Assembly: GCA_027484885.1 (NCBI GenBank) | Contig: JAIXSD010000667.1 | Location: 1 to 7,632, forward strand | Source of the DNA: Rubrivivax sp. | GTDB taxonomy: Bacteria > Pseudomonadota > Gammaproteobacteria > Burkholderiales > Burkholderiaceae_C | Reading direction: 5' to 3' | Length of the DNA: 7,632 bases | In this document: positions 1-5,695 of the stretch, piece by piece | How the letters are laid out: each line of letters opens with the position of its first letter | Numbering within the stretch: the stretch's first letter is position 1 | Made by a program: the position numbers and the translations under genes | Notes under the pieces: generated by a model | What the model saw: the letters and a program-made list of their open reading frames with translations, nothing else | Told to the model about the DNA's origin: nothing | Databases searched by the model: none

Positions 1-318
1 GCCCAGCTGGAGGCCTACAACGCCAAGGATCTCGACGCGTTCTGCGCCTGCTACAGCGAGGATGTGCAGGTCTGGCGCATGCCAGCCGCAGCGCCGCGCA
101 CGGTGGGCCTGGCGGCCTTTCGCGAGAGCTATCGCGCGGGGCCGTTTGCCCAGCCGCAGGTGCAGGCCGAGGTGCGCGAGCGCTTGCTGATGGGCCAGAC
201 TGTGGTCGACCATGAATGGGTGCACGGCCGCGGCCCCGAGCCGCAGCAGGTGATGGTGGTCTACCGCTGCCGGGCGGGGCGCATTGCCGAGGTCTTTTTC
301 TTTCCGAACGAAGCCTGA
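1..318 (+). CDS. SnoaL/NTF2-like small protein, 3' portion (5' end outside window)
   Basis: The frame is open from base 1 and ends with TGA at 316-318, giving 105 visible residues. The first visible residues read AQLEAYNAKDLDAFCACYSED, the 'A..AYN..DLDAF...Y..DV' pattern that opens the cone-shaped fold of SnoaL-like, NTF2-like and steroid-isomerase-like proteins. The remainder (an FRESY segment, a VVDHEWVHG strand, then VMVVYRCRAGRIAEVFFF at the C-terminus) matches the final beta strands of that fold. Family members are usually about 110-140 residues, so perhaps only 5-25 residues are missing. An ATG at 64 lies in frame but would delete the first helix, so I do not take it as the start. The family includes small hydrolases, isomerases and many proteins of unknown role; nothing here fixes a substrate. 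No clear terminator follows. The family call is fairly sure, the function is not. Confidence 0.82.
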   Translation, partial: AQLEAYNAKDLDAFCACYSEDVQVWRMPAAAPRTVGLAAFRESYRAGPFAQPQVQAEVRERLLMGQTVVDHEWVHGRGPEPQQVMVVYRCRAGRIAEVFFFPNEA

Positions 319-426
319 GCCGCGCCCGCCCCGGCTTGTGCGGCATGCGCCCTGCGGGCGGTAAAGAAGTTAAAAGGCCGACAGCGGCGCGTGGCAGCCC
401 AGCCCGGCTGTGCCATGCTTCGCGCC

Positions 427-436
427 GTTTCGAAAC
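427..436. promoter_or_regulatory. 10-bp perfect palindrome upstream of the TonB-dependent receptor gene
   Basis: GTTTCGAAAC is a perfect inverted repeat 36 bases before the ATG at 473. It lies in a 154-base gap (319-472) where I find no convincing -35/-10 pair and no sequence resembling a Fur box. The other structures in the gap are a short CGCCC/GGGCG hairpin at 348-360 without a T tract and an AT-rich patch at 361-376. The position would suit an operator, but a 10-base palindrome can arise by chance. Confidence 0.2.
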
Positions 437-472
437 ACCTTCGCTGTGCGCGCTGCGCGATCTGGTCTCACC

Positions 473-2803
473 ATGAAAACTGTTCCCCGTCTGCCCGGTG
501 TCCGCCCTTGGGCTGCTCCAGCCCTCTTGCCTTTGAGTGTGGCCCTGGCGGCCCTGCCGTCGCTGGCGCAGGCCCAGAGCGTGGAGCCGCCGGCCAGCGC
601 GGCCAGCGCACCGGCCAAGCCGCGCACACCAGCGGCTCAGCCGGCGGCCAAGGGCAACGAGCAGTTGCAGCGCGTCGAGGTCAGCGGTGGGCCCAGCGAC
701 GAGGCGGTGCGGCGCGCCTCGACGGCCTCCAAGATCGTCATCACCCGCGAGGAGATCGACCGCTTTGGCGACAGCAGCGTGGGCGAGACCCTCAAGCGCC
801 TGCCAGGCGTCACCACCGGTGGCCGCCCCGGCCGCGGTGGCGAGGTGCGCATGCGCGGCATGGGTGGCGGCTACACGCAGATTTTGGTCAATGGTGAGCG
901 CATGCCGCCGGGCTTCTCGCTCGACCAGCTGCCGCCCGAGCAGGTGGAGCGCATCGAGGTGATGCGCGCGCCCACGGCCGAGTTTGGCGCCCGCGCCGTG
1001 GCCGGCACCATCAATGTGGTGCTGCGCGAGGCGCTGCAAAAGCGCCTGAACGACTGGCGTGCCGGCCTCAGCCTCGAGCGCGGCCGTTTCAGCCCCAGCC
1101 TGAGCTGGAGCCGCAACGACAAGCTCGATGAGCAGGGCGGCGCTTACAACCTCAGCATCAATGTGCAGCAGAGCGAGAACCGCGACAACAATCTCTCCAG
1201 CTCGCTGAGCCGCGATCTCAAGACCGGCGCGCAAAGCCTGCAGCGCACCGAGACCCAGAGCGAAGACCAGCGCCGCAATCTGCACCTGACTTCGCGCCTG
1301 CAGTGGCGCCTGGACGGCGGCGACACCCTGGCCATCCAGCCCTTTTTGATGGCCATGCGCAGCAAGAGCCAAAACCAGGCCCAGCTGCAGCGTGAGGGTC
1401 AGGTCGCGCCAGCACTCAACACCTTCGATCGCAGTCAGACCAGCGCACGCAACAACTTCGAGATGCTGCGCTTCAACACCCAGTGGAACCACCGCATCGA
1501 CGAGGACAGCCGCCTGGAGCTGCGCGCCGGCGCCGGCGCCGGCCGCGGTGATTCGAGCAGCCTGCGCGAGGAGTTCAAAACCGGCACGCCCGTCGCCACC
1601 CGCATTCAGCAGGACACGACCGACAGCCGCGATCGCAACTGGAGCTTGAACGGCAAGTTCTCGCGTCAGCTGGAAAACGAACACAGCCTGGTGGCCGGCC
1701 TGGAAGGCGAGGGCACGCGCCGCGAGCAGGAGCGCAACTGCCTGCAAGACAACGAGGCCTGCCCCGGCCTGCTGGACTTCGGCGATGACCTCTCGGCCTC
1801 GACCCAGCGCCTGGCCGTTTACGCCCAGGATGAATGGAGCGTGGGCAAGCAATGGTCCTTCTACGCCGGCTTGCGCGGCGAGACGATTGCCACGCGCAGC
1901 TCGGCGGCCAATTACGCCGTCAGCCACCGCGCCAGCGTCTGGACGCCGCTGCTGCACGGGGTCTGGAAATTCGACGAAAAAAGCCGCGACCAGATCCGCG
2001 CCAGCCTCACGCGCAGCTACCGCAGCCCCAATCTGCAGGACCTGATCGCCCGGCCCAGCATCAACTCCTTCTACCCCTGCCCGAGCGGCAAGTCCTGCGG
2101 CGCCAACGAGGTGGAGCACCCCGACCGCGCCGGCAACCCCCTGCTGCGCCCCGAGCTGGCCACCGGCATCGACATCGCCTACGAGAACTACCTGAGCAAG
2201 GGCGGCATCCTCAGCGCCAGCTTCTTTGCCCGTCGCATCACCGACCTGATGCGCAATGTCACCACCCTGGAGACCGTGTCCTGGGCCAATGTGCCGCGCT
2301 GGGTGACCCGGCCCACCAACATCGGCCGCGCCACCACCCTGGGTGTGGAGCTGGAGGCCAAGTTCCGGCTCGATGAGTTCATCGAAGACGCCTGGCCGGT
2401 CAATCTGCGCACCAACCTCAGCTTGTTCAGCTCGCGCGTGGACGGCATCCCCGGCCCCAACAACCGCCTCGACCCGCAGCCGCGCGCCACCGCCAACCTG
2501 GGCGCCGACTACAAGCTGCGCAGCCTGCCGTTGAGCCTGGGCGCCGGCCTGAACTGGACGCCGGCCAACACCGTGCAGCAAAACCTGCTGACCGAGGCGC
2601 GCAGCAGCCGCAAGGTGGTGCTGGATGCGTTTGCGCTCTGGAGCATCGACCGCGACACCCAGCTGCGCCTGGCCGCCAGCAATCTGGCGCCGCTGGACTA
2701 CACCACCGGCAGCACCACCACCACCGACACCCGCCAGGTCGTCAGCGAGGGAGGCGGGCGCAGCTATACCGTCTGGCAGCTGCGCCTGGAAATGAAAATC
2801 TGA
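473..2803 (+). CDS. TonB-dependent outer-membrane receptor
   Basis: This 776-residue protein is a ligand-gated outer-membrane transporter driven by TonB/ExbB/ExbD, typically for siderophores, haem, cobalamin or other scarce solutes. Residues 1-34 form a signal peptide (basic start, Leu/Ala core, AQA cleavage site). A Pro/Ala-rich linker follows (about 37-62), then a plausible TonB box near QRVEVSG (66-72). The plug domain (about 80-186) shows SVGETLKRLPGV, VRMRGMGGGYTQILVNGER and VERIEVMRAPTAEFGARAVAGTINVV. The rest is the beta barrel, ending in an aromatic/hydrophobic alternating strand (YTVWQLRLEMKI). Two close cysteine pairs (C423/C430 and C536/C542) probably form disulfides in extracellular loops. 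There is no N-terminal STN signalling domain, so no FecA-type sigma/anti-sigma control is implied. I chose the ATG at 473 because it begins the signal peptide; an in-frame ATG at 410 would put 21 extra residues before it. No good Shine-Dalgarno sequence precedes either start. The ligand cannot be told from the sequence. Confidence 0.95.
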   Translation: MKTVPRLPGVRPWAAPALLPLSVALAALPSLAQAQSVEPPASAASAPAKPRTPAAQPAAKGNEQLQRVEVSGGPSDEAVRRASTASKIVITREEIDRFGDSSVGETLKRLPGVTTGGRPGRGGEVRMRGMGGGYTQILVNGERMPPGFSLDQLPPEQVERIEVMRAPTAEFGARAVAGTINVVLREALQKRLNDWRAGLSLERGRFSPSLSWSRNDKLDEQGGAYNLSINVQQSENRDNNLSSSLSRDLKTGAQSLQRTETQSEDQRRNLHLTSRLQWRLDGGDTLAIQPFLMAMRSKSQNQAQLQREGQVAPALNTFDRSQTSARNNFEMLRFNTQWNHRIDEDSRLELRAGAGAGRGDSSSLREEFKTGTPVATRIQQDTTDSRDRNWSLNGKFSRQLENEHSLVAGLEGEGTRREQERNCLQDNEACPGLLDFGDDLSASTQRLAVYAQDEWSVGKQWSFYAGLRGETIATRSSAANYAVSHRASVWTPLLHGVWKFDEKSRDQIRASLTRSYRSPNLQDLIARPSINSFYPCPSGKSCGANEVEHPDRAGNPLLRPELATGIDIAYENYLSKGGILSASFFARRITDLMRNVTTLETVSWANVPRWVTRPTNIGRATTLGVELEAKFRLDEFIEDAWPVNLRTNLSLFSSRVDGIPGPNNRLDPQPRATANLGADYKLRSLPLSLGAGLNWTPANTVQQNLLTEARSSRKVVLDAFALWSIDRDTQLRLAASNLAPLDYTTGSTTTTDTRQVVSEGGGRSYTVWQLRLEMKI

Positions 2804-2805
2804 TC

Positions 2806-2942
2806 GGCCAAGAGTTTTTTACTGCGCGACCGCCAGGCGTTGTTGCTTCGGTGCTCGGCATCCTCGCGTACCAGAAGTACGCTCCGGTTCCTGCGCTCCG
2901 AGCGCCTAGCCTGACGGCCGCTCGCGACAAAAACTCCCGGCC
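2806..2942. repeat. 137-base imperfect palindromic intergenic element (REP/MITE-like or structured RNA)
   Basis: The stretch starts 2 bases after the receptor stop codon. Its arms fold on each other around a centre at 2874. By hand I count about 43 Watson-Crick pairs over 66-base arms, with a few one-base shifts. The strongest blocks are GGCC 2806-2809 with 2939-2942, GAGTTTTT 2812-2819 with AAAAACTC 2929-2936, 11 of 13 pairs between 2826-2838 and 2909-2921, and a perfect central stem GCGTAC 2866-2871 / GTACGC 2877-2882 around the loop CAGAA. The right arm also contains the local palindrome GCGCTCCGAGCGC (2893-2905). It is not a standard intrinsic terminator: the T run is at the 5' base of the stem and the 3' base carries an A run. 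I see no target-site duplication and no coding potential. It resembles interspersed palindromes that I loosely recall between genes in related betaproteobacteria; copy number could not be tested here. Confidence 0.7.
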
Positions 2943-2947
2943 TCCGG

Positions 2948-2978
2948 TTGAAGCACCGCCCGCGTTCTCGGCTAGCAT
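2948..2978 (+). promoter_or_regulatory. Weak sigma70-like promoter candidate for the diguanylate cyclase gene
   Basis: TTGAAG (2948-2953, four of six matches to TTGACA) and TAGCAT (2973-2978, four of six to TATAAT) are separated by 19 bases, longer than the usual 17. They sit just after the palindromic element and about 33 bases before the chosen start codon. This is the best pair I can see in the gap, but a match this poor is expected by chance, so it is tentative. Confidence 0.2.
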
Positions 2979-2980
2979 GG

Positions 2981-2999
2981 TCCCGCTTCTTCAGCGGGA
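2981..2999 (+). promoter_or_regulatory. Hairpin overlapping the cyclase ribosome binding site
   Basis: TCCCGCT (2981-2987) pairs perfectly with AGCGGGA (2993-2999) around the 5-base loop TCTTC. The 3' arm contains the first part of the GGGAGGG Shine-Dalgarno run (2996-3002), so the folded form would mask three or more of its bases. No T run follows, which argues against a terminator. It could hold the initiation site partly closed, but no experiment or conservation supports this yet. Confidence 0.45.
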
Positions 3000-3002
3000 G
3001 GG
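2996..3002 (+). promoter_or_regulatory. Strong Shine-Dalgarno sequence that decides the cyclase start
   Basis: GGGAGGG contains GGAGG at 2997-3001, which ends 9 bases before the TTG at 3011, an ideal spacing. It is 21 bases from the ATG at 3023, which is too far, and lies downstream of the TTG at 2948. This makes TTG 3011 the best-supported start for the cyclase gene. Confidence 0.6.
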
Positions 3003-3010
3003 TGCTGTCC

Positions 3011-5296
3011 TTGAGTGAACGCATGAGCCATTGGGCGCTTGGGGTGGGTCTGGGTGTGGCGCGACTGGCGCGACTGGCGCAGTCGACACGCTTCTGGGTT
3101 TGGGTGCTCGGGGTCTTTTGGGGCCTGAGCGTGGGCATGGCTGCCGCTGTGTCCAGCGCTTATGCTGCGCCCGCCTCGCCTCAGCCGGCCGCCACGGCGG
3201 CCAGCGCCATGATCCAGCTCAGCGAGGAAGAGCGGGTCTGGATCGACCAGCACCGCCATCGCTCCCTGAGCGTGGGCTTCGATCCCTTCGCCGGTATGGA
3301 CAGCTTCGAGTTCCGGGGCCAGCGCATGGGCCTGCTGCCGGCCCTGCTCAAGGACATGCAGAGCCAGCTGGGCCTGCGCCTGGTGCCGGCCGATGTGAAG
3401 GGCTGGGACGATGCCTACAGCCGCTTCTTGCGCGGCGAGATCGATGTGCTCTACGGCGCCAACCCCACGCCCGAGCGCGAGAAGATCATGCGCTTCACCC
3501 AGGCCGCGCAGCGCTACCCCTACGTCGTGTTCGCGCGCAAGGAATCAAGCGTGCAGACCCTGGGCGATCTGGACGGCAAGACCGTGGGTTTCCTCGCGGC
3601 CGACTTTGTGATCGAGCAGCTGCCCAAGGAGTTCCCCAACATCCATTTCCAGGTGGCCAGCTTTGACGACCAGGCCGCCGGCCTGCGTGCGCTGAGCGAG
3701 GGCCGGGTCGATGGCTTCGTCACCTCGGGCGGCGGCGTCGAGTACGAGTTCCTGCACCAGTTTCCAGGCCTGACTCTGGTGGCTGAGCTCAAGTCCATCA
3801 CCTCGGACATGACCTTCGCGGTGGCCAAGGAGCGGGTGCTGCTGAGCCAGATCATCGACCGCTACATCGCCCAGCGCCCGGCGCAGATCCGCGCCCTGGC
3901 CCAGGAGGCGGCGCGCAGCTACAACCGCAAGGTGCTGCGCCTGAGCCCGGCCGAGCTGAAATGGCTGGATGAGCGCGGCGAGGCGGTGGTCGGCGTGGCC
4001 GAGGATTACCTGCCCTTCGACCATTTCGACAAAGGCCAGTACAAGGGCATTGCCGGCGCCACCTTGCAGCGCATCGGCGAGATCATCGGCATCCGCTTCA
4101 AGGTGGTGGGCGCGCCGTTTGCACAGCTGATGGATCAGGCGCGCAGCGGCCGCGTCGATGTGCTGAACATGGCCAAGACCGACGACCGCCTGGCCGACTT
4201 CATCTTTCCGCGCGCCATCAGCAATGAACGCGACATCATCGTCGGCCTCAAGAGCAGCCCGCCGGTGCAGGACGTCTATGGCCTGGACGGCCTGCGCGTG
4301 GCAGTGATCGATGGTTTCTGGCATGAGGAATACCTGCGCAAGAACCTCAAGAACCCGCAGATCGTCAAGACCGACAGCATCATCGAATCGCTGCAACTGG
4401 TGCGCGACGGCAAGGTGGCCTACCTGATCGAGAACCCGACCGTGGCCGAGTTCTACATCAACGGCCTGGGCTATGGCGATGTGGTCAAGCGCGGCATCAC
4501 CTCCAAGGATTCCTTCATCTACTTCGGCGTCAGCCGCCGCCAGCCCGAGCTGGCCGGCATCATGGACAAGGTCATCCCCCTGATCCAGTTCGAGGAGATG
4601 AAGTACCTGGGCGTTCAATCGGTGCCCTCGCTGCGCAACGAGGCCAACAGCCGCCTGCTGATGCTGCTGGCCCTGCTGGGCGCGGTGCTGCTCTTGATCC
4701 TGGTGCTGACCGTGCGCACGGTGCGCAAGCTGATCGAGCAGCGGGCCAAGACCCAGTTCCTGCGCGAGCGCGAGCACCTGCTCTACACCGACAGCCTGAC
4801 CGGTTTTCACAACCGCAACTACTTCAGCCACCGGCCCGACCATGGCGAGCCGGCCCAGGCGGCGGACTTCCCGCAGGCCGTGGTGGTGGCCGATATGAAC
4901 AACCTCAAGCATGTCAACGATGCCCACGGCCATGCGGCGGGCGATGCCTTGATCCAGCTCTTTGCCGAAACCGTGCGCGCGCAGTGGCCCGAGGCCGATG
5001 CCTACCGCATCGGCGGCGACGAGTTCTTGTTCCTGCTGCCGCATCGCCGTGAGGCGGCGGTGCTGGCCGAGCTGGAGGCGCTGAAAGCGCGCTGCCAGAA
5101 CAACCGCCGCGAGCTGGCGCCGGGCTTCTGGGTCAGCCCCAGCGCGGCCCTGGGCCATGCCATGCGCGAGTCGCCCGAGCAGTCGCTTCATGCCTGCATC
5201 GCCCAGGCGGACGCGCGCATGTACGAGGTCAAGGCCGGCATGAAAAAGCGCCGCAGCGACCACCTGCCACCGGGCAGCCTGGCTGAAGAGCTGTGA
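3011..5296 (+). CDS. Membrane-bound diguanylate cyclase with two periplasmic Venus-flytrap sensor domains
   Basis: The protein should make c-di-GMP from two GTP in response to periplasmic solutes. With TTG 3011 as start it has 761 residues; ATG 3023 would give 757. A hydrophobic signal or anchor segment (28-48, possible cleavage after AYA near 52) is followed by two SBP_bac_3-type domains: about 68-305, with TPERE and FTQAAQRYPYVVFARK, and about 311-535, introduced by RLSPAELKWLDERG as in BvgS/EvgS-type sensors. A membrane helix lies at about 549-568, then a roughly 25-residue linker and the GGDEF domain (about 590-740). Catalytic features are intact: DSLTGFHNR at 594, the metal-binding Asp of VVVADMNNLKHVND near 628, and RIGGDEF with GGDEF at 668-672. 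The allosteric I-site (RxxD, nine residues before GGDEF) is absent; the slot at 659-662 reads WPEA. There is no EAL domain. The gene follows the palindromic element and ends 12 bases before the convergent small gene. The ligand is unknown. Confidence 0.95.
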   Translation: MSERMSHWALGVGLGVARLARLAQSTRFWVWVLGVFWGLSVGMAAAVSSAYAAPASPQPAATAASAMIQLSEEERVWIDQHRHRSLSVGFDPFAGMDSFEFRGQRMGLLPALLKDMQSQLGLRLVPADVKGWDDAYSRFLRGEIDVLYGANPTPEREKIMRFTQAAQRYPYVVFARKESSVQTLGDLDGKTVGFLAADFVIEQLPKEFPNIHFQVASFDDQAAGLRALSEGRVDGFVTSGGGVEYEFLHQFPGLTLVAELKSITSDMTFAVAKERVLLSQIIDRYIAQRPAQIRALAQEAARSYNRKVLRLSPAELKWLDERGEAVVGVAEDYLPFDHFDKGQYKGIAGATLQRIGEIIGIRFKVVGAPFAQLMDQARSGRVDVLNMAKTDDRLADFIFPRAISNERDIIVGLKSSPPVQDVYGLDGLRVAVIDGFWHEEYLRKNLKNPQIVKTDSIIESLQLVRDGKVAYLIENPTVAEFYINGLGYGDVVKRGITSKDSFIYFGVSRRQPELAGIMDKVIPLIQFEEMKYLGVQSVPSLRNEANSRLLMLLALLGAVLLLILVLTVRTVRKLIEQRAKTQFLREREHLLYTDSLTGFHNRNYFSHRPDHGEPAQAADFPQAVVVADMNNLKHVNDAHGHAAGDALIQLFAETVRAQWPEADAYRIGGDEFLFLLPHRREAAVLAELEALKARCQNNRRELAPGFWVSPSAALGHAMRESPEQSLHACIAQADARMYEVKAGMKKRRSDHLPPGSLAEEL

Positions 5297-5302
5297 TCCG
5301 GC

Positions 5303-5329
5303 CTCGGGTCAGCGGTCGCGGTGACCGAG
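5303..5329. other. Hairpin at the convergent gene ends
   Basis: CTCGGGTCA (5303-5311) can pair with TGACCGAG (5322-5329), with one bulged G and a 10-base loop. It sits where the cyclase gene and the minus-strand small gene converge and overlaps the last codons and stop of the small gene. Without a T tract on either strand it is at best a weak or Rho-assisted terminator for both. Confidence 0.25.
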
Positions 5330-5503
5330 CAGGCGCGCCGGCAGGAAGAGCAGGGCGCGCAGCAGCGCGAACACCGCCTCGACGCTGATGCCGATCAGGC
5401 GGAAGGGCAGGCTGATCAGCCAGACCAGGGGCCAGAGCAGCAAGGCCATCAAGGCCAGGGGCCAGCAGATCACGAGCAGGATCAACCAGAGCAGCAGTTT
5501 CAT
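5309..5503 (-). CDS. 64-residue hydrophobic membrane protein of unknown function
   Basis: The protein begins MKLLLWLILLVICWPLALMA and is nearly all hydrophobic up to a short basic tail (RLLGHRDR). Two membrane-embedded segments are visible, about residues 2-32 (long enough for one span with a Pro-containing kink, or a re-entrant hairpin) and about 36-56. A single Arg (R35) between them fits an interfacial turn. I chose the ATG whose complement is at 5501-5503 because it has a GAGG Shine-Dalgarno (complement of 5512-5515) 8 bases upstream and starts the hydrophobic sequence. The frame stays open back to 5704, but that extension is Arg/Pro/Cys-rich and looks like chance open frame. The gene converges on the cyclase gene (12-base gap) and diverges from the PH-domain gene pair. 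Similar small Trp/Leu/Pro-rich proteins occur in related bacteria as hypothetical proteins, as far as I recall. No function can be assigned. Confidence 0.75.
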   Translation of the reverse strand: MKLLLWLILLVICWPLALMALLLWPLVWLISLPFRLIGISVEAVFALLRALLFLPARLLGHRDR

Positions 5504-5511
5504 GCGTTCGG

Positions 5512-5516
5512 CCTCA
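5512..5516 (-). promoter_or_regulatory. Ribosome binding site of the small membrane protein gene
   Basis: The minus strand reads TGAGG here, 8 bases before the ATG at 5503-5501. It supports the short 64-residue form rather than the longer open frame. Confidence 0.55.
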
Positions 5517-5531
5517 GTGGGGACGGGCTGA

Positions 5532-5567
5532 CTGTAGCCAGCACCGGGCCGCTCTGGCTGCAGCCAG
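5532..5567. repeat. Near-identical 10-mers and a 14-bp perfect palindrome in the divergent intergenic region
   Basis: CTGTAGCCAG (5532-5541) and CTGCAGCCAG (5558-5567) differ at one base and lie 26 bases apart. The second is the right part of a perfect 14-base palindrome, CTGGCTGCAGCCAG (5554-5567). They are in the 192-base space (5504-5695) between divergent genes, 30-65 bases upstream of the small membrane protein start. A paired operator for a dimeric regulator is possible; so is chance in G+C-rich DNA. No good promoter hexamers are visible nearby. Confidence 0.25.
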
Positions 5568-5590
5568 GCGATGGGCCGCACGCTGCGTGG

Positions 5591-5624
5591 CACCGCCTGC
5601 ATCCCGGTGCGATCGCCCGCAGGC
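5591..5624 (+). other. Two mutually exclusive short hairpins upstream of the YdbS-like gene
   Basis: CACCG (5591-5595) can pair with CGGTG (5605-5609), and GCCTGC (5595-5600) can pair with GCAGGC (5619-5624). The stems share base 5595 and interleave, so they form either alternative structures or a pseudoknot. They lie about 70-105 bases before the start of the YdbS-like gene. Short stems like these are common in such G+C-rich DNA, so the evidence is weak. Confidence 0.15.
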
Positions 5625-5682
5625 AGAATGCGCGGCGACGCGAGCTGGCGAGCAGAGGGTGTGCACTCTCTCCCGCACGCGC

Positions 5683-5687
5683 AGGAG
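5683..5687 (+). promoter_or_regulatory. Ribosome binding site of the YdbS-like gene
   Basis: AGGAG ends 8 bases before the ATG at 5696. It decides the start against the longer open frame that reaches back to 5321, whose translation is Gln/Asp/Glu-rich and is only the opposite-strand shadow of the small membrane protein gene. Confidence 0.65.
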
Positions 5688-5695
5688 CCTTGTGC

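Noticed and set aside
348..360. CGCCC/GGGCG hairpin after the SnoaL-like gene as a terminator
   Set aside because: Only five pairs with a three-base loop, followed by an A-rich stretch instead of T residues.
410..472. Upstream ATG at 410 as the receptor start
   Set aside because: It would place 21 residues before an otherwise ordinary signal peptide, and no ribosome binding site precedes it.
1528..1549. GCCGGC-type low-complexity run in the receptor gene as a regulatory repeat
   Set aside because: It stays in frame and encodes an Ala/Gly stretch, and such runs are expected with this base composition.
1834..2376. A 180-codon plus-strand frame inside the receptor gene
   Set aside because: It is out of frame with the receptor barrel, and its Arg/Pro/His/Gln-rich translation is typical of a frame-shifted shadow.
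2806..2942. Reading the large palindrome as an intrinsic terminator
   Set aside because: The T run lies at the 5' base of the stem and A residues at the 3' base, on either strand; the stem is also far longer and more interrupted than usual terminators.
3545..5263. A 572-codon open frame on the minus strand inside the cyclase gene
   Set aside because: It lies wholly opposite a gene with clear domains and motifs. Its translation is repetitive in His, Leu, Ala, Gln and Asp with no recognisable motif, as expected for the antisense frame of G+C-rich coding DNA.
5321..5695. A longer N-terminus for the YdbS-like protein
   Set aside because: The extension is Gln/Glu/Asp-rich, mirrors the opposite-strand small membrane protein, and ignores the well-placed AGGAG and ATG at 5683-5698.
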